From: Ancylobacter dichloromethanicus
GTDB taxonomy: Bacteria; Pseudomonadota; Alphaproteobacteria; Rhizobiales; Xanthobacteraceae
Direction: 5' to 3'
Length of the DNA: 64,000 nt
Assembly (NCBI RefSeq): GCF_018390645.1
Contig: NZ_JAHBGC010000038.1
Span: 265,911-329,910, forward strand
The notes under the pieces were generated by a model. It was not told the DNA's origin, made no database searches, and saw nothing but the letters and a program-made list of their open reading frames with translations. Both the position numbers and the translations under genes were made by a program. Of the stretch, positions 34,554 through 42,439 are shown in pieces. Positions within the stretch are counted from its first letter, which is position 1, and every line of letters starts with the position of its first letter.

Positions 34554-35318
34554 CTAGCGATTGCAGCGCGCATGGCCGACATGCGCCATATCGAAGGTCA
34601 CCGACGTTCCGACACCCCTCTCGATCCGCCTGATCACAGCGTTTGTGGTGATCGAAGAACACTGGTGCAGGGTCCCGCGCCCTGTCTTTGCGACCGGCTG
34701 GAAGGACACCAGTCGCACGACATCGCTGTGTCGAGCGAAGAAAGCCACCACGTCCGGGATCTGATCGATGTTGCCGTCGAAAACCGTGGTGTTGAAATAG
34801 ATGGCCACGGGCAATCCCCGCGCGCGCTCGATATAGGCGAGTCGAAGCTTGTTGAGTTCGCTCTCGCTCGCGTATCCGCGCCGCTCCTGCGTCATGTCGA
34901 CGTGGAATGCGACGTCGATCAAGCCGGCATCCACCAGCCGCGTCAGCAACGCGCGCGTGGCGCGAATGCCGTTGGTGAACAGCGCCGGCCGCATGCCGCG
35001 CTCACTGATGCGCTGAACAATTGAGACGAGCTCGTCGGTCTTGCGGAGGGTAGGGTCGCCGCCCGTCACCTGGATATCGACGTCGGACCCATAGGCGTCG
35101 TGAATCATGTCGATACGGCGAAACACCTCCTCGAGGGGCAGGTCTTTCACCGCTTCGGAGTGCTCGGAGAGATAGCAAGCGCTGCAATCGAGGTTGCAGC
35201 GCTGGGTGATCTCCAGGGCAACGCACCCAATCGCAATCCGGCGGCCGACGAACTGCGCAGGATCCCATTGTCCCGTCTCTTGCATTCTCTGCCGGGCGCG
35301 TTCGAGGGGCGTGGTCAC
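34554..35318 (-). pseudogene. 5' part of a radical SAM gene ending in an in-frame TAG
   Basis: 254 residues: IGCVALEITQRCNLDCSACY carries the CxxxCxxC Fe-S motif, then DIQVTGGDPTLRK and RPALFTNGIRATR. It ends ...GHARCNR then TAG (34556-34554). In relatives I recall, a Tyr-containing stretch continues directly into the sequence found after this stop, so one base change appears to have cut the gene. Read through, the protein would be 436 residues, normal for the family. It starts 114 nt after a SigF-type box. The split gene is followed by DUF547. Confidence 0.75.
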
Positions 35319-35431
35319 TACGGTCAGCTTGTCCTCGCTGCATCACTCGCCTGGATGGCAACGGGCAGCCGCTGAGGGAGTTCGCGGTCTTCACAGAAGA
35401 TGCGCCCAGCGCGGCCGGCCTTATCCGATAG

Positions 35432-35457
35432 TTCGTCCGACCCGTGCTGAAGGTTTC
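35432..35457 (-). promoter_or_regulatory. SigF-type promoter (GAAACC variant) for the split radical SAM-DUF547 genes
   Basis: GAAACC (35457-35452), 16 nt, CGAACT on the minus strand; one mismatch in the -35. Divergent partner of the box at 35533-35558, inside the 278-bp gap 35319-35596. Confidence 0.68.
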
Positions 35458-35532
35458 CGGCCAGGAGATTTTCTCAACATGTGGGTGGATTCGAACAGAG
35501 CAGGGCGTCGGCGCGGTCATGGCGGCTCGCCC

Positions 35533-35558
35533 GTAACCTGCCGGGTGTCGCCGGCGAA
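35533..35558 (+). promoter_or_regulatory. SigF-type promoter for the ArsM-like gene
   Basis: GTAACC, 16 nt, CGAACT; perfect match, 38 nt before the GTG start. Confidence 0.85.
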
Positions 35559-35596
35559 CTTAGAAGAAATGGCTTCAGTGTGAAGGAGACGCCGGC

Positions 35597-36655
35597 GTGG
35601 ACGCTATCGGCCTAGACAATTCCCAAGATTACTACGGCAAGGTCCTCACCCGGTCGGGCGACTTGCGCACCGACGCCTGCACGACGCCGGACGCGGCCCC
35701 CTCCTTGGTGATCCGGGCGCTCGCGAACGTCCACGAAGAGGTCAAAGCCCGCTATTACGGGTGCGGGCTGGTCGCTCCCCAGGCCCTCAGTGGAACGCGG
35801 ATCCTCGATCTCGGCTGCGGCGCGGGCCAGGATTGCTATGTCCTGGCGCAGTTGGCGGGGCCTCAAGGTCATGTCGTGGGAGTCGACGCGACGCCCGAGC
35901 AACTCGCGATCGCGCGAGCGCACGAGAACTGGCACCGGGATCGGTTCGGCTATCCGAAGCCAACAGTGACGTTTGTCGAGGGTGACGTGTCGCGCCTCGA
36001 TGAGCTGGGCTTCGACAATGACAGCTTCGACCTGATCGTCTCCAACTGCGTGATCAACCTGATACCTGACAAAGCAGCGGTCTTCGCCGCAATCTATCGT
36101 CTCCTCAGGAAAGGCGGCGAACTCTATTTCTCCGACATCTACTCGGACCGGCGCGTGCCCGCAGAATTGCGGTCAAACCCGATCCTGCACGGCGAATGTC
36201 TGGCCGGCGCGCTCTATTGGGGCGACTTTCAAAACCTGGCGAAGTCCGCAGGATTTGGCGACCCGCGTCTGGTCAGCGATCGCCACCTTGGGATCAATGA
36301 TCCCGAGATCGCTGAACTTATCGGTCCCGTCGAATTTTATTCTGCAACCTACCGTCTCTTCAAACTCGACGGGCTGGAATCCGCTTGCGAGGATTACGGG
36401 CAGGCCGTTCGCTATCGCGGGACGATCCCCGACGCTGCACACAACTTCGTCCTGGACAAACATCATGACATCGATGCCGGGCGTCTCTTTCCCGTTTGCG
36501 GCAACACCTATCGAATGCTCCAGGAGAGCCGGCTCGCACCGCATTTCGAATTCTTCGGCGACACAAGCCGGCACTACGGCATTTTCAAAGGTTGCGGCAC
36601 GGACTTGCCGTTCTCACACGAGGAAGGCGCCGCCGCTGGCAGTAGCTGCTGCTAG
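35597..36655 (+). CDS. arsM: ArsM-type arsenite S-adenosylmethionine methyltransferase
   Basis: 352 residues; GTG start with AAGGAG about 9 nt upstream. SAM-binding ILDLGCGAGQDCY (about 69-81). The three As(III)-binding cysteines of ArsM are in place: Cys56 (YYGCG), Cys151 (SNCVINL) and Cys201 (GECLAGALYWGD). The C-terminus ends GSSCC, as in many ArsM proteins. It should methylate trivalent arsenic stepwise; dimethylarsenic is the precursor of arsenosugars. No arsenite efflux or arsR gene is seen nearby, which favours a biosynthetic rather than a simple detoxification setting. Confidence 0.9.
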   Translation: MDAIGLDNSQDYYGKVLTRSGDLRTDACTTPDAAPSLVIRALANVHEEVKARYYGCGLVAPQALSGTRILDLGCGAGQDCYVLAQLAGPQGHVVGVDATPEQLAIARAHENWHRDRFGYPKPTVTFVEGDVSRLDELGFDNDSFDLIVSNCVINLIPDKAAVFAAIYRLLRKGGELYFSDIYSDRRVPAELRSNPILHGECLAGALYWGDFQNLAKSAGFGDPRLVSDRHLGINDPEIAELIGPVEFYSATYRLFKLDGLESACEDYGQAVRYRGTIPDAAHNFVLDKHHDIDAGRLFPVCGNTYRMLQESRLAPHFEFFGDTSRHYGIFKGCGTDLPFSHEEGAAAGSSCC

Positions 36656-36767
36656 ATCGGTATGCGGCAGACTGCGCCGCTACAAGCCGATCTAAGTCTC
36701 TGTTTAACAGACATCTTCGCGCGCCAGACTGTTTCCAGTTTCCAGTCGGGCGCGATCTGCTCTTCCG

Positions 36768-36905
36768 ATGGCCGGTGCGGGCTTGTTGGGGCCGAAGCTT
36801 GGCATGATAGCACCGGTGATGACCCTGATCCTGCACCTGATCTGGGAAGTGGTGCTGGGATACACCTACGAAAAACTGACACCCCGCAGCGCGGCAGCGG
36901 CCTGA
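36768..36905 (+). pseudogene. Remnant of a DUF6789-like gene (C-terminal piece)
   Basis: 45 codons starting MAGAGLLGPKLGMIAP and continuing VMTLILHLIWEVVLGYTYEKL. This aligns with the end of the intact gene at 29364-29813 (MAGAGLFGLGLGMMAP, then VATLMLHWIYGSVLGGVYG) but is clearly diverged. The 5' part is missing. It ends 17 nt before the phosphate permease gene. Confidence 0.65.
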
Positions 36906-36922
36906 CTGATCACCCGGAGTGA

Positions 36923-38023
36923 ATGATGGATAGCGTGTTGCTGCTGGCGGTACTGTTCCTGGCCGGAACCAACGGGGCGAACGACAACTTCAAGGGCGTG
37001 GCCACGCTGTACGGCAGTCGCCGCGCGGGTTACTGGACCAGCTTGCTGTGGGCCAGTGCCGCCACGCTGGCGGGGTCGTTGTGCTCGGTGTTCTTCGCGC
37101 ACGCCTTGCTCAAGGCGTTTACCGGCGCAGGGCTGGTGCCTTCGGTGATCGCAACACAGACGCGCTTCGCCTTCGCCGTGGCCAGCGGCGGCGCGGTGAC
37201 GGTGGCGCTGGCTGCGTGGCGTGGCCTGCCGATTTCGACCACGCATGCGTTGATTGGCGCGATGGGCGGCGCGGGTCTGGTCGCGGTAGGCAGCGCCATG
37301 CGGTTTGCCATCTTGGGCAGTACGTTTCTGCTGCCACTGTTGGCCAGCCCGGTGATAGCGATGGTGCCGGCTTTTTTATTGGCGCCGCTGCTGCGCCGGC
37401 TGGTTGCACGCGCCGCTGCCGAACCCGAGTGCGTGTGCACACAGTCGGCGACCATCGTTACGCCCGAAGGAGTGATGATGCGTGGCACCATGCCGGTGCG
37501 AGTCACCGGCACCAAGGCCGAATGCAGGGCGGCGGGTGCGCGGCCTGCATGGCGGTTCGATGCGCGTGGTGCGGTGGATGCGCTGCTGTTCCTGCTGGGC
37601 GGCACGGTCAGTTTCGCGCGTGGCTTGAACGACACGCCCAAGATCGCCGCGCTGTTGCTCCCCGTAACTGCGCTGGGCGGGCATGGCACGTTGGCGGTGG
37701 CACTGGTCGGCGCGGCGATGCTCGCCGGCGGCCTGCTTGGCGCACGCCGCGTGGCGCGCACCATGAGCGACAAGATCACCCAACTTGATATCGGCGCAGC
37801 GCTGGCTGCGGGCGTGACCACCAGCCTGCTGGTCGGCACCGCGTCGTTCAACGGCCTGCCGGTCTCGACCACCCACGTTTCGGTCGGCGCGCTGGTCGGC
37901 ACCGGGCTCAACGGCGGTGGCGGCGTGGATCGCCAAGTCATGACGAACATCGTGCTTTCCTGGATCGTCACGCTGCCGACCGGCGCGTTGGTCGGCGCAA
38001 TACTTTACGTCTTGGTGCGTTGA
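36923..38023 (+). CDS. PiT-family inorganic phosphate transporter
   Basis: 366 residues with about ten membrane helices and the duplicated PiT signature: GTNGANDNFKGVATLYGSR at the N-terminus, LPISTTHALIGAMGGAG, and in the second half FARGLNDTPKIAALLL and LPVSTTHVSVGALVGTG. PiT proteins couple phosphate uptake to cations and also admit arsenate. It lacks a SigF-type box. The surrounding decayed pieces suggest an older insertion. Confidence 0.93.
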   Translation: MMDSVLLLAVLFLAGTNGANDNFKGVATLYGSRRAGYWTSLLWASAATLAGSLCSVFFAHALLKAFTGAGLVPSVIATQTRFAFAVASGGAVTVALAAWRGLPISTTHALIGAMGGAGLVAVGSAMRFAILGSTFLLPLLASPVIAMVPAFLLAPLLRRLVARAAAEPECVCTQSATIVTPEGVMMRGTMPVRVTGTKAECRAAGARPAWRFDARGAVDALLFLLGGTVSFARGLNDTPKIAALLLPVTALGGHGTLAVALVGAAMLAGGLLGARRVARTMSDKITQLDIGAALAAGVTTSLLVGTASFNGLPVSTTHVSVGALVGTGLNGGGGVDRQVMTNIVLSWIVTLPTGALVGAILYVLVR

Positions 38024-38109
38024 AGGGCGAATTTGCGCGTGCGGCGGCTCCTTTTCCTGCCTACCCACAATTCCGCACGCAGCATTCTACCGGAGGGTCC
38101 GATGAACCA

Positions 38110-38434
38110 TCCGGGCGGGTAGTGTACCACCGTGAAGTGCCGTCCCGGTACGGGAGTGATCCGACCCTGTTCGACGCGATCGCACATGGCAAAATGCCTG
38201 CTGCGCTCGGTGAGGCCGATCGCGCGCTCATGATGGGGCCGTCACGGTGACGCGTGCGCCGGCAACGATGGACGAGCGCCACTTTTCGCGCTCAGCGAGG
38301 CACGCTTCGAGGAAGAAGACATCCTGCCGGCCAAGCTGATCGTGGCCTACTTCGACTTCGTCAACCGGGTCGCGCCGGGGCTGGGCGTGGAATTCGACGC
38401 GGACGAAATGCGAGGCTATGGGGCTGACCGCTGA
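38110..38434 (+). pseudogene. Frameshifted remnant of a CMD/AhpD-like peroxidase-related gene
   Basis: Three consecutive frames carry parts of one protein: YGSDPTLFDAIAHGKMPAAL then GEADRALM (frame 1), VTRAPATMDERHF (frame 3, at 38247) and LSEARFEEEDILPAKLIVAY then FDFVNRVAPGLGVEFDADEM (frame 2, ending TGA 38432-38434). Together they match the C-terminal half of carboxymuconolactone-decarboxylase-family proteins. At least two frameshifts and a missing N-terminus make it non-functional. Confidence 0.65.
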
Positions 38435-38514
38435 CCACCAACGATGAGACGGACGCCCAAGGCGAGATTTGGCATGCCTAAGCCTGGAAAGAAAATCGAC
38501 GTCAGCGGTGACTT

Positions 38515-38684
38515 ACTTAGAGCAGATCGCGCCCCTCTCCGCTCCCGGATTTATCCTGGCGCAGATGCTTGGCGCCATAGCCGCCAACAGCGCGTTTAAG
38601 TGGCTCCAGCGCCCGAAGGCCTCGCCACCGCAAACGCCAATGCCGACTAGGCCTCCGCATCGGATGGCTCATCCGTCGCCGTAA
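38515..38684 (+). pseudogene. Possible remnant of an aquaporin gene
   Basis: A short open stretch reads LEQIAPLSAPGFILAQMLGA followed by IAANSAFKWLQRP, which resembles the last conserved helix of aquaporin Z/AqpS-type channels. Such aquaglyceroporins occur in ars operons of rhizobia. Only this end remains; a Pro-rich tail follows. The call rests on about 30 residues. Confidence 0.4.
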
Positions 38685-38705
38685 CCTTTGCGGCCCGTGA
38701 CCGAA
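38681..38705 (+). promoter_or_regulatory. SigF-type promoter for the peroxiredoxin-like/methyltransferase pair
   Basis: GTAACC, 15 nt, CGAACT on the plus strand, 168 nt before the peroxiredoxin ATG; no gene is evident in the leader. Confidence 0.75.
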
Positions 38706-38873
38706 CTCATTCATAGATGGCGCCGACTTGGCCAGTTGCAGTGCGGTCTGCAACGCCCTCCAAAGCCCCCCGCCCCTTGGTGGTCGAGTCGGCGTCATCG
38801 CTCGCGAAGCACCCGGATCCAGCGGAGAGGTCCGTTTCACGACCGTTACGTCCAGTAAGGACAGGAGGATCTG

Positions 38874-39395
38874 ATGAGCATGGTTTACAAGATTCAAGCA
38901 GGCGCAACGATGCCAGCGCTCACGGTGCCAAAAGTCGGTGGTGGGGAGATCACGATTGGATCTTCCGCCGGTTGGCAGATGGTGGTGGTCTATCGCGGCA
39001 AGCATTGCCCGATCTGCCGGACCTATCTCAAGACGCTCGACCGGCTGCTCGATGACTTCCACGCGATCGGGACCGAAGTGATCGCCGTCTCGGGAGATCC
39101 TCAGGAAAAAGCCGAGAGTGAGGCGGCCGAGGAAGGCTGGCGCATCCCCATCGGCTATGGGTTGTCCGTCGATCAAATGCGGGGGCTCGGTCTCTACATC
39201 TCCGAGCCGCGCTCACCTGAAGAAACCGACCGCCCCTTCCCAGAACCCGGCCTGTTCATCATCAACCCGGAAGGGCGGCTACAGATCGTCGATATCTCCA
39301 ATGCACCCTTCGCGCGGCCCGAACTTCATGGCGTGCTGAACGGGCTGAAATTCGTCCAGCAGAAGAACTACCCGATCCGTGGCACGACTGAATGA
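38874..39395 (+). CDS. Peroxiredoxin-like (AhpC/TSA) protein
   Basis: 173 residues; ATG preceded by AGGAGG. The thioredoxin-fold AhpC/TSA domain has the motif VVYRGKHCPICRTYL, a CxxC in place of the single peroxidatic Cys, followed by IAVSGDPQEKA and PGLFIINPEGRL. This group is annotated as peroxiredoxin-like; its substrate is unknown. The 3' end overlaps the methyltransferase start by 17 nt. Confidence 0.85.
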   Translation: MSMVYKIQAGATMPALTVPKVGGGEITIGSSAGWQMVVVYRGKHCPICRTYLKTLDRLLDDFHAIGTEVIAVSGDPQEKAESEAAEEGWRIPIGYGLSVDQMRGLGLYISEPRSPEETDRPFPEPGLFIINPEGRLQIVDISNAPFARPELHGVLNGLKFVQQKNYPIRGTTE

Positions 39396-40050
39396 CGAAC
39401 CCGTGAGCGCACCCGTTCGGCCCACGAGCGAGGGCGCTCGCAATCTTCGACGTCGTTATCAGAGAATCGCTCCTGTCTACGACCTGCTTGATCTGCCCTT
39501 CGAGTACGGGCGCTACCGAGAGATCCGGCCGCTGCTATTCCAGGGGCTGTCGGGCCGCCTTCTTGATGCCGGAGTCGGCACCGGTCGGAATATGCCCTTC
39601 TACCCCTCCGGCTCTGAGGTTGTGGGTATCGATCTTAGCCCAGCAATGCTTGAGCGAGCCGAGGCAAGGCGTGCCCTTTCGCCCGCGTCCGTCCAACTCA
39701 CAGAGATGGACATCTCGCGGTTGACATTCCCCGATGCGTTCTTCGACGCCGCGATCGCAACTTTCGTTTTTTGCACGCTCCCGGACGAGCTCCAAGTACC
39801 GGCGCTGCGTGAACTCGGGCGAGTCGTGCGACCCCAAGGTACGATCAGGCTGTTGGATTACACGCGCCCAAGGGGACGCATCCGACGACTGATCACTCAA
39901 CTTTGGGAGCCTTGGGTGGGCTGGGCTTACGGAGCACATTTTAACCGTCAGACGGAGCAATTCATCTCCGAGGCGGGCCTAGTGCTTACCTCGGCGCACT
40001 TCGTCGTCGACGACCTCATAAGGCTGGTCGAGGCGAAGCCCGCCCGCTGA
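39379..40050 (+). CDS. Class I SAM-dependent methyltransferase (UbiE-like)
   Basis: 223 residues from GTG 39379 (GTG 39403 is an alternative). YQRIAPVYDLLDLPFEYGRY, SAM-binding LLDAGVGTGRNMPFYP, VVGIDLSPAMLERAEA and VVRPQGTIRLLDYTR are typical of Methyltransf_11 proteins near the UbiE/PmtA types, so a lipid or small molecule is the likely acceptor. Coupled to the peroxiredoxin-like gene by a 17-nt overlap and thus under the box at 38681-38705. Confidence 0.83.
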   Translation: MARLNDEPVSAPVRPTSEGARNLRRRYQRIAPVYDLLDLPFEYGRYREIRPLLFQGLSGRLLDAGVGTGRNMPFYPSGSEVVGIDLSPAMLERAEARRALSPASVQLTEMDISRLTFPDAFFDAAIATFVFCTLPDELQVPALRELGRVVRPQGTIRLLDYTRPRGRIRRLITQLWEPWVGWAYGAHFNRQTEQFISEAGLVLTSAHFVVDDLIRLVEAKPAR

Positions 40051-40339
40051 ACGCGGCTTAGAGTGCCAACCTAAGAATTCGCGGTCCGCCCATCGGAGAT
40101 GATCTCCCATGCAGAGCCTGACCAGCCGGTAACAGGAATGCAAGATCAGCGCGATCACCGCAAGGCTGACCCCGTAGTAGATCGAGGCAATGAACTTGAC
40201 GTCGCCCATCGCGGCATAGATCGTGCCCCGGGCGACGACGATCAGGAAATTCAGCAGAATGAAGCCGTAACCATCGACCTACGCGCCCCGGAATCCGGGG
40301 CGACGGTCGGCGACGTCGATGCCGACCTGAATGGCCAGA
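40051..40339 (-). pseudogene. Remnant of a chromate transporter gene (chrA fragment)
   Basis: On the minus strand, LAIQVGID is followed after a TAG by VDGYGFILLNFLIVVARG, AAMGDVKFIASIYYGVSLAV and IALILHSCYRLV. This follows the ChrA pattern (GFVLPSFLMV, then a Gly-rich helix and YGV.AAVIGI). Both ends are missing and there is an internal stop. It lies directly after merA and near a ChrB/MFS group at 47.6 kb that has no chrA. Confidence 0.55.
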
Positions 40340-40347
40340 GGTCACGG

Positions 40348-41781
40348 TTATCCAGCGCAGCAAGACAGTTTCGCGACCTCCTTGTCGAACGCCAGCGCTG
40401 CAAGCTTCAGGCCCTCGACCGTGGTCAGATATGGGAATATCGTGTCGGCGATCTGCTGTACGGTCAGTCCGCCACGGATCGCCATGACTGCGGTCTCGAT
40501 ACTGTCGGCGCCTTCCGGAGCGAGGATATGGGCGCCTAGCAGGTGGCCACTGCCGGCGTCAGCGATGAGCTTGATGAGGCCGCGGGTGTCTCTAGCGGCG
40601 AGCGCACGCGGCACTTGGTCGAGACCGATCGTCGAGACTCGGACGGCACGCCCGGCCGCGCGCGCCGCGGCCTCGGTCAAGCCGACACTCGCCACCTGTG
40701 GGTCGGTGAAGACGATGGCGGGCATGGCGCTGTTGTCGTAGCGCAGGCTGTCACCATTGAGAGCGTTCCTTGCCGCGAGCTTGGCTCCATAGGCCGCCAT
40801 GTAAACGAACTGGTCACGGCCCGTGACGTCGCCAGCGGCATAAACGCTGGCGCGGGTCGTGCGCATATGGTCGTCGACGACGATGCTGCCTTTCGGGGAG
40901 ACCGCAACGCCGAACTCGGTCAGGCCTAGGCCATCGATGTTGGGCGTTCGTCCCGTGGCGATCAGGACTTTCTCGGCATCGATGGTCATGTTGCGGCCGT
41001 CGCGCGCGATCTCGAGAGCCACGCCGCTCTCGGTCCTCCGGATTGCGCGGTAGGCTACACCGGAAACGACCTCGATCCCCTCGTCGGCGAAATAGCCGGT
41101 CAGCGCCGCGCCAATCTCGGGCTCGGCCTCCGGCAATAGGTGGGAACGACAGATCAGCGTCACCTTGACGCCGACGCGGGCGAACATCTGCGCGAGCTCC
41201 GCCCCGATATAACCGCCGCCGATCACCAGCAGCGACCGCGGCAACTCGTCGAGATCGAGCGCGGTCGTGCTGGTCAAATAAGGCACAGTCTCGACGCCGG
41301 GAATGGCGGGCGCCGCCGGTCGCGCGCCGGTCGCAATGATGATCTTGCCGGCGGCTATGTGGGTGCCTCCCACCTCGACGCCGCCCTCGACAAGACGCGC
41401 CTGCCCTTCGCGATAGGCGACGCCGTTATAGGCGGGCAGCAGGTCTGCATATTTGGCCTGGCGCAACCCGGCGACGAGGTCGTCCTTCTGCCGGACGGTC
41501 GCGCGCCAGTCGCTGACTTCCGCGTGCGCGGACACGCCGGCGAACCGCGCCGACGCGCGCGAGTTGTGCAGCGTCTCCGCCGCGCGAATCAGCGTCTTTG
41601 ACGGCACGCAGCCGATGTTGACGCAGGTTCCGCCGATCGTTCCGTGACTGACCAGCGCGACATTCGCGCCCTGCTCGGCGGCAGTGATCGCGGCCGAGAA
41701 CCCCGCCGACCCTGCGCCGATGACCGCGAGATCGTAGCGGCGGGTTCGATCCTTCGTGTCCGGCGTACAGCAATCGTTCAT
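40348..41781 (-). CDS. merA: MerA, mercuric reductase (short form)
   Basis: 477 residues from ATG 41781. FAD motif VIGAGSAGFSAAI, redox pair GGTCVNIGCVPSKTLI, NAD(P) motif VIGGGYIGAELA, FAD motif VYAAGDVTG and the C-terminal vicinal cysteines KLSCCAG that pass Hg(II) to the active site. There is no N-terminal HMA domain, though MNDCCTP may act as a small metal trap. It reduces Hg(II) to Hg(0) in the cytoplasm. Start overlaps merF by 4 nt. Confidence 0.95.
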   Translation of the reverse strand: MNDCCTPDTKDRTRRYDLAVIGAGSAGFSAAITAAEQGANVALVSHGTIGGTCVNIGCVPSKTLIRAAETLHNSRASARFAGVSAHAEVSDWRATVRQKDDLVAGLRQAKYADLLPAYNGVAYREGQARLVEGGVEVGGTHIAAGKIIIATGARPAAPAIPGVETVPYLTSTTALDLDELPRSLLVIGGGYIGAELAQMFARVGVKVTLICRSHLLPEAEPEIGAALTGYFADEGIEVVSGVAYRAIRRTESGVALEIARDGRNMTIDAEKVLIATGRTPNIDGLGLTEFGVAVSPKGSIVVDDHMRTTRASVYAAGDVTGRDQFVYMAAYGAKLAARNALNGDSLRYDNSAMPAIVFTDPQVASVGLTEAAARAAGRAVRVSTIGLDQVPRALAARDTRGLIKLIADAGSGHLLGAHILAPEGADSIETAVMAIRGGLTVQQIADTIFPYLTTVEGLKLAALAFDKEVAKLSCCAG

Positions 41782-42044
41782 GTGTTTGACTTTCGTTTCG
41801 CGCTTTCGCGCTCGCAGCAATCGACAGCGTTCCGGTCGGATGAGCGGCTGCGACGATAGATCCAGGCACCAACCAGTCCGATCCCCACGACGCCGGCCAC
41901 GATCGCGAGTGAACCGGTGAGCACGGACGTGGAGATGGCGACCGAACCGATCGTCGCCAACAGGAGAGGTCCGGCGCAACAAAGGACAGCCAAACCGGCG
42001 GCAGCGATCGCGGCGATAGATTTTTCAGCGTTCATCTCGGACAT
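41778..42044 (-). CDS. merF: MerF-like mercury transport protein
   Basis: 88 residues with two membrane helices (about 8-32 and 40-62). A cysteine pair in LAVLCCAGPLL at the first helix and a second pair in AVDCCERES near the C-terminus fit the MerF arrangement, in which Hg(II) is handed through the membrane to MerA. Coupled to merA by an ATGA overlap; 22 nt after merP. Confidence 0.82.
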   Translation of the reverse strand: MSEMNAEKSIAAIAAAGLAVLCCAGPLLLATIGSVAISTSVLTGSLAIVAGVVGIGLVGAWIYRRSRSSDRNAVDCCERESAKRKSNT

Positions 42045-42066
42045 CCGTTGCCGAAGCAGCCGCGCA

Positions 42067-42375
42067 TCAGCTTTTCGCAGGCTTCGAGATTTCCGCGGGG
42101 TAACCCTGGCCGGTAGTGGCCTTGATCATCGCCGCCGGTGACGTCTGAGCGTTGTCATAAGAGACGGTCGCCATGACATCGGCGTTGCCGTCCGCCTGAC
42201 TGACCGAAACACTGGTGACGCCCTTGACGTGGGCGAGCGTGCTCTTCACGATCGGCCCGCACAGCACGCAGCCCGCATGATGCACGTCTAGGACAACGGT
42301 GGCTTGCCCCGCCTGCGCGGCAAATGGCGTAAGCAACATGCCGAGCACGGCGAATATTCCGATCTGGGTTTTCAT
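42067..42375 (-). CDS. merP: MerP, periplasmic mercury-binding protein
   Basis: 102 residues from ATG 42375, with AGGAAGG upstream and a signal peptide (about 1-22). HMA fold with HHAGCVLCGPIVKSTL supplying the CxxC. It binds Hg(II) in the periplasm and passes it to MerT/MerF. The usual GMTC motif is changed to HAGC. Confidence 0.9.
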   Translation of the reverse strand: MKTQIGIFAVLGMLLTPFAAQAGQATVVLDVHHAGCVLCGPIVKSTLAHVKGVTSVSVSQADGNADVMATVSYDNAQTSPAAMIKATTGQGYPAEISKPAKS

Positions 42376-42439
42376 GTACCTAACCTTCCTGGGATTGAAC
42401 ACTAGATGCCGATGTCAGCTCTCGCCGGACGCCAGGACC

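Noticed and set aside
40268-40300. GTAACC near the chrA remnant
   Set aside because: Followed by CGGA-like sequence rather than CGAA, inside decayed coding sequence; no gene starts downstream.
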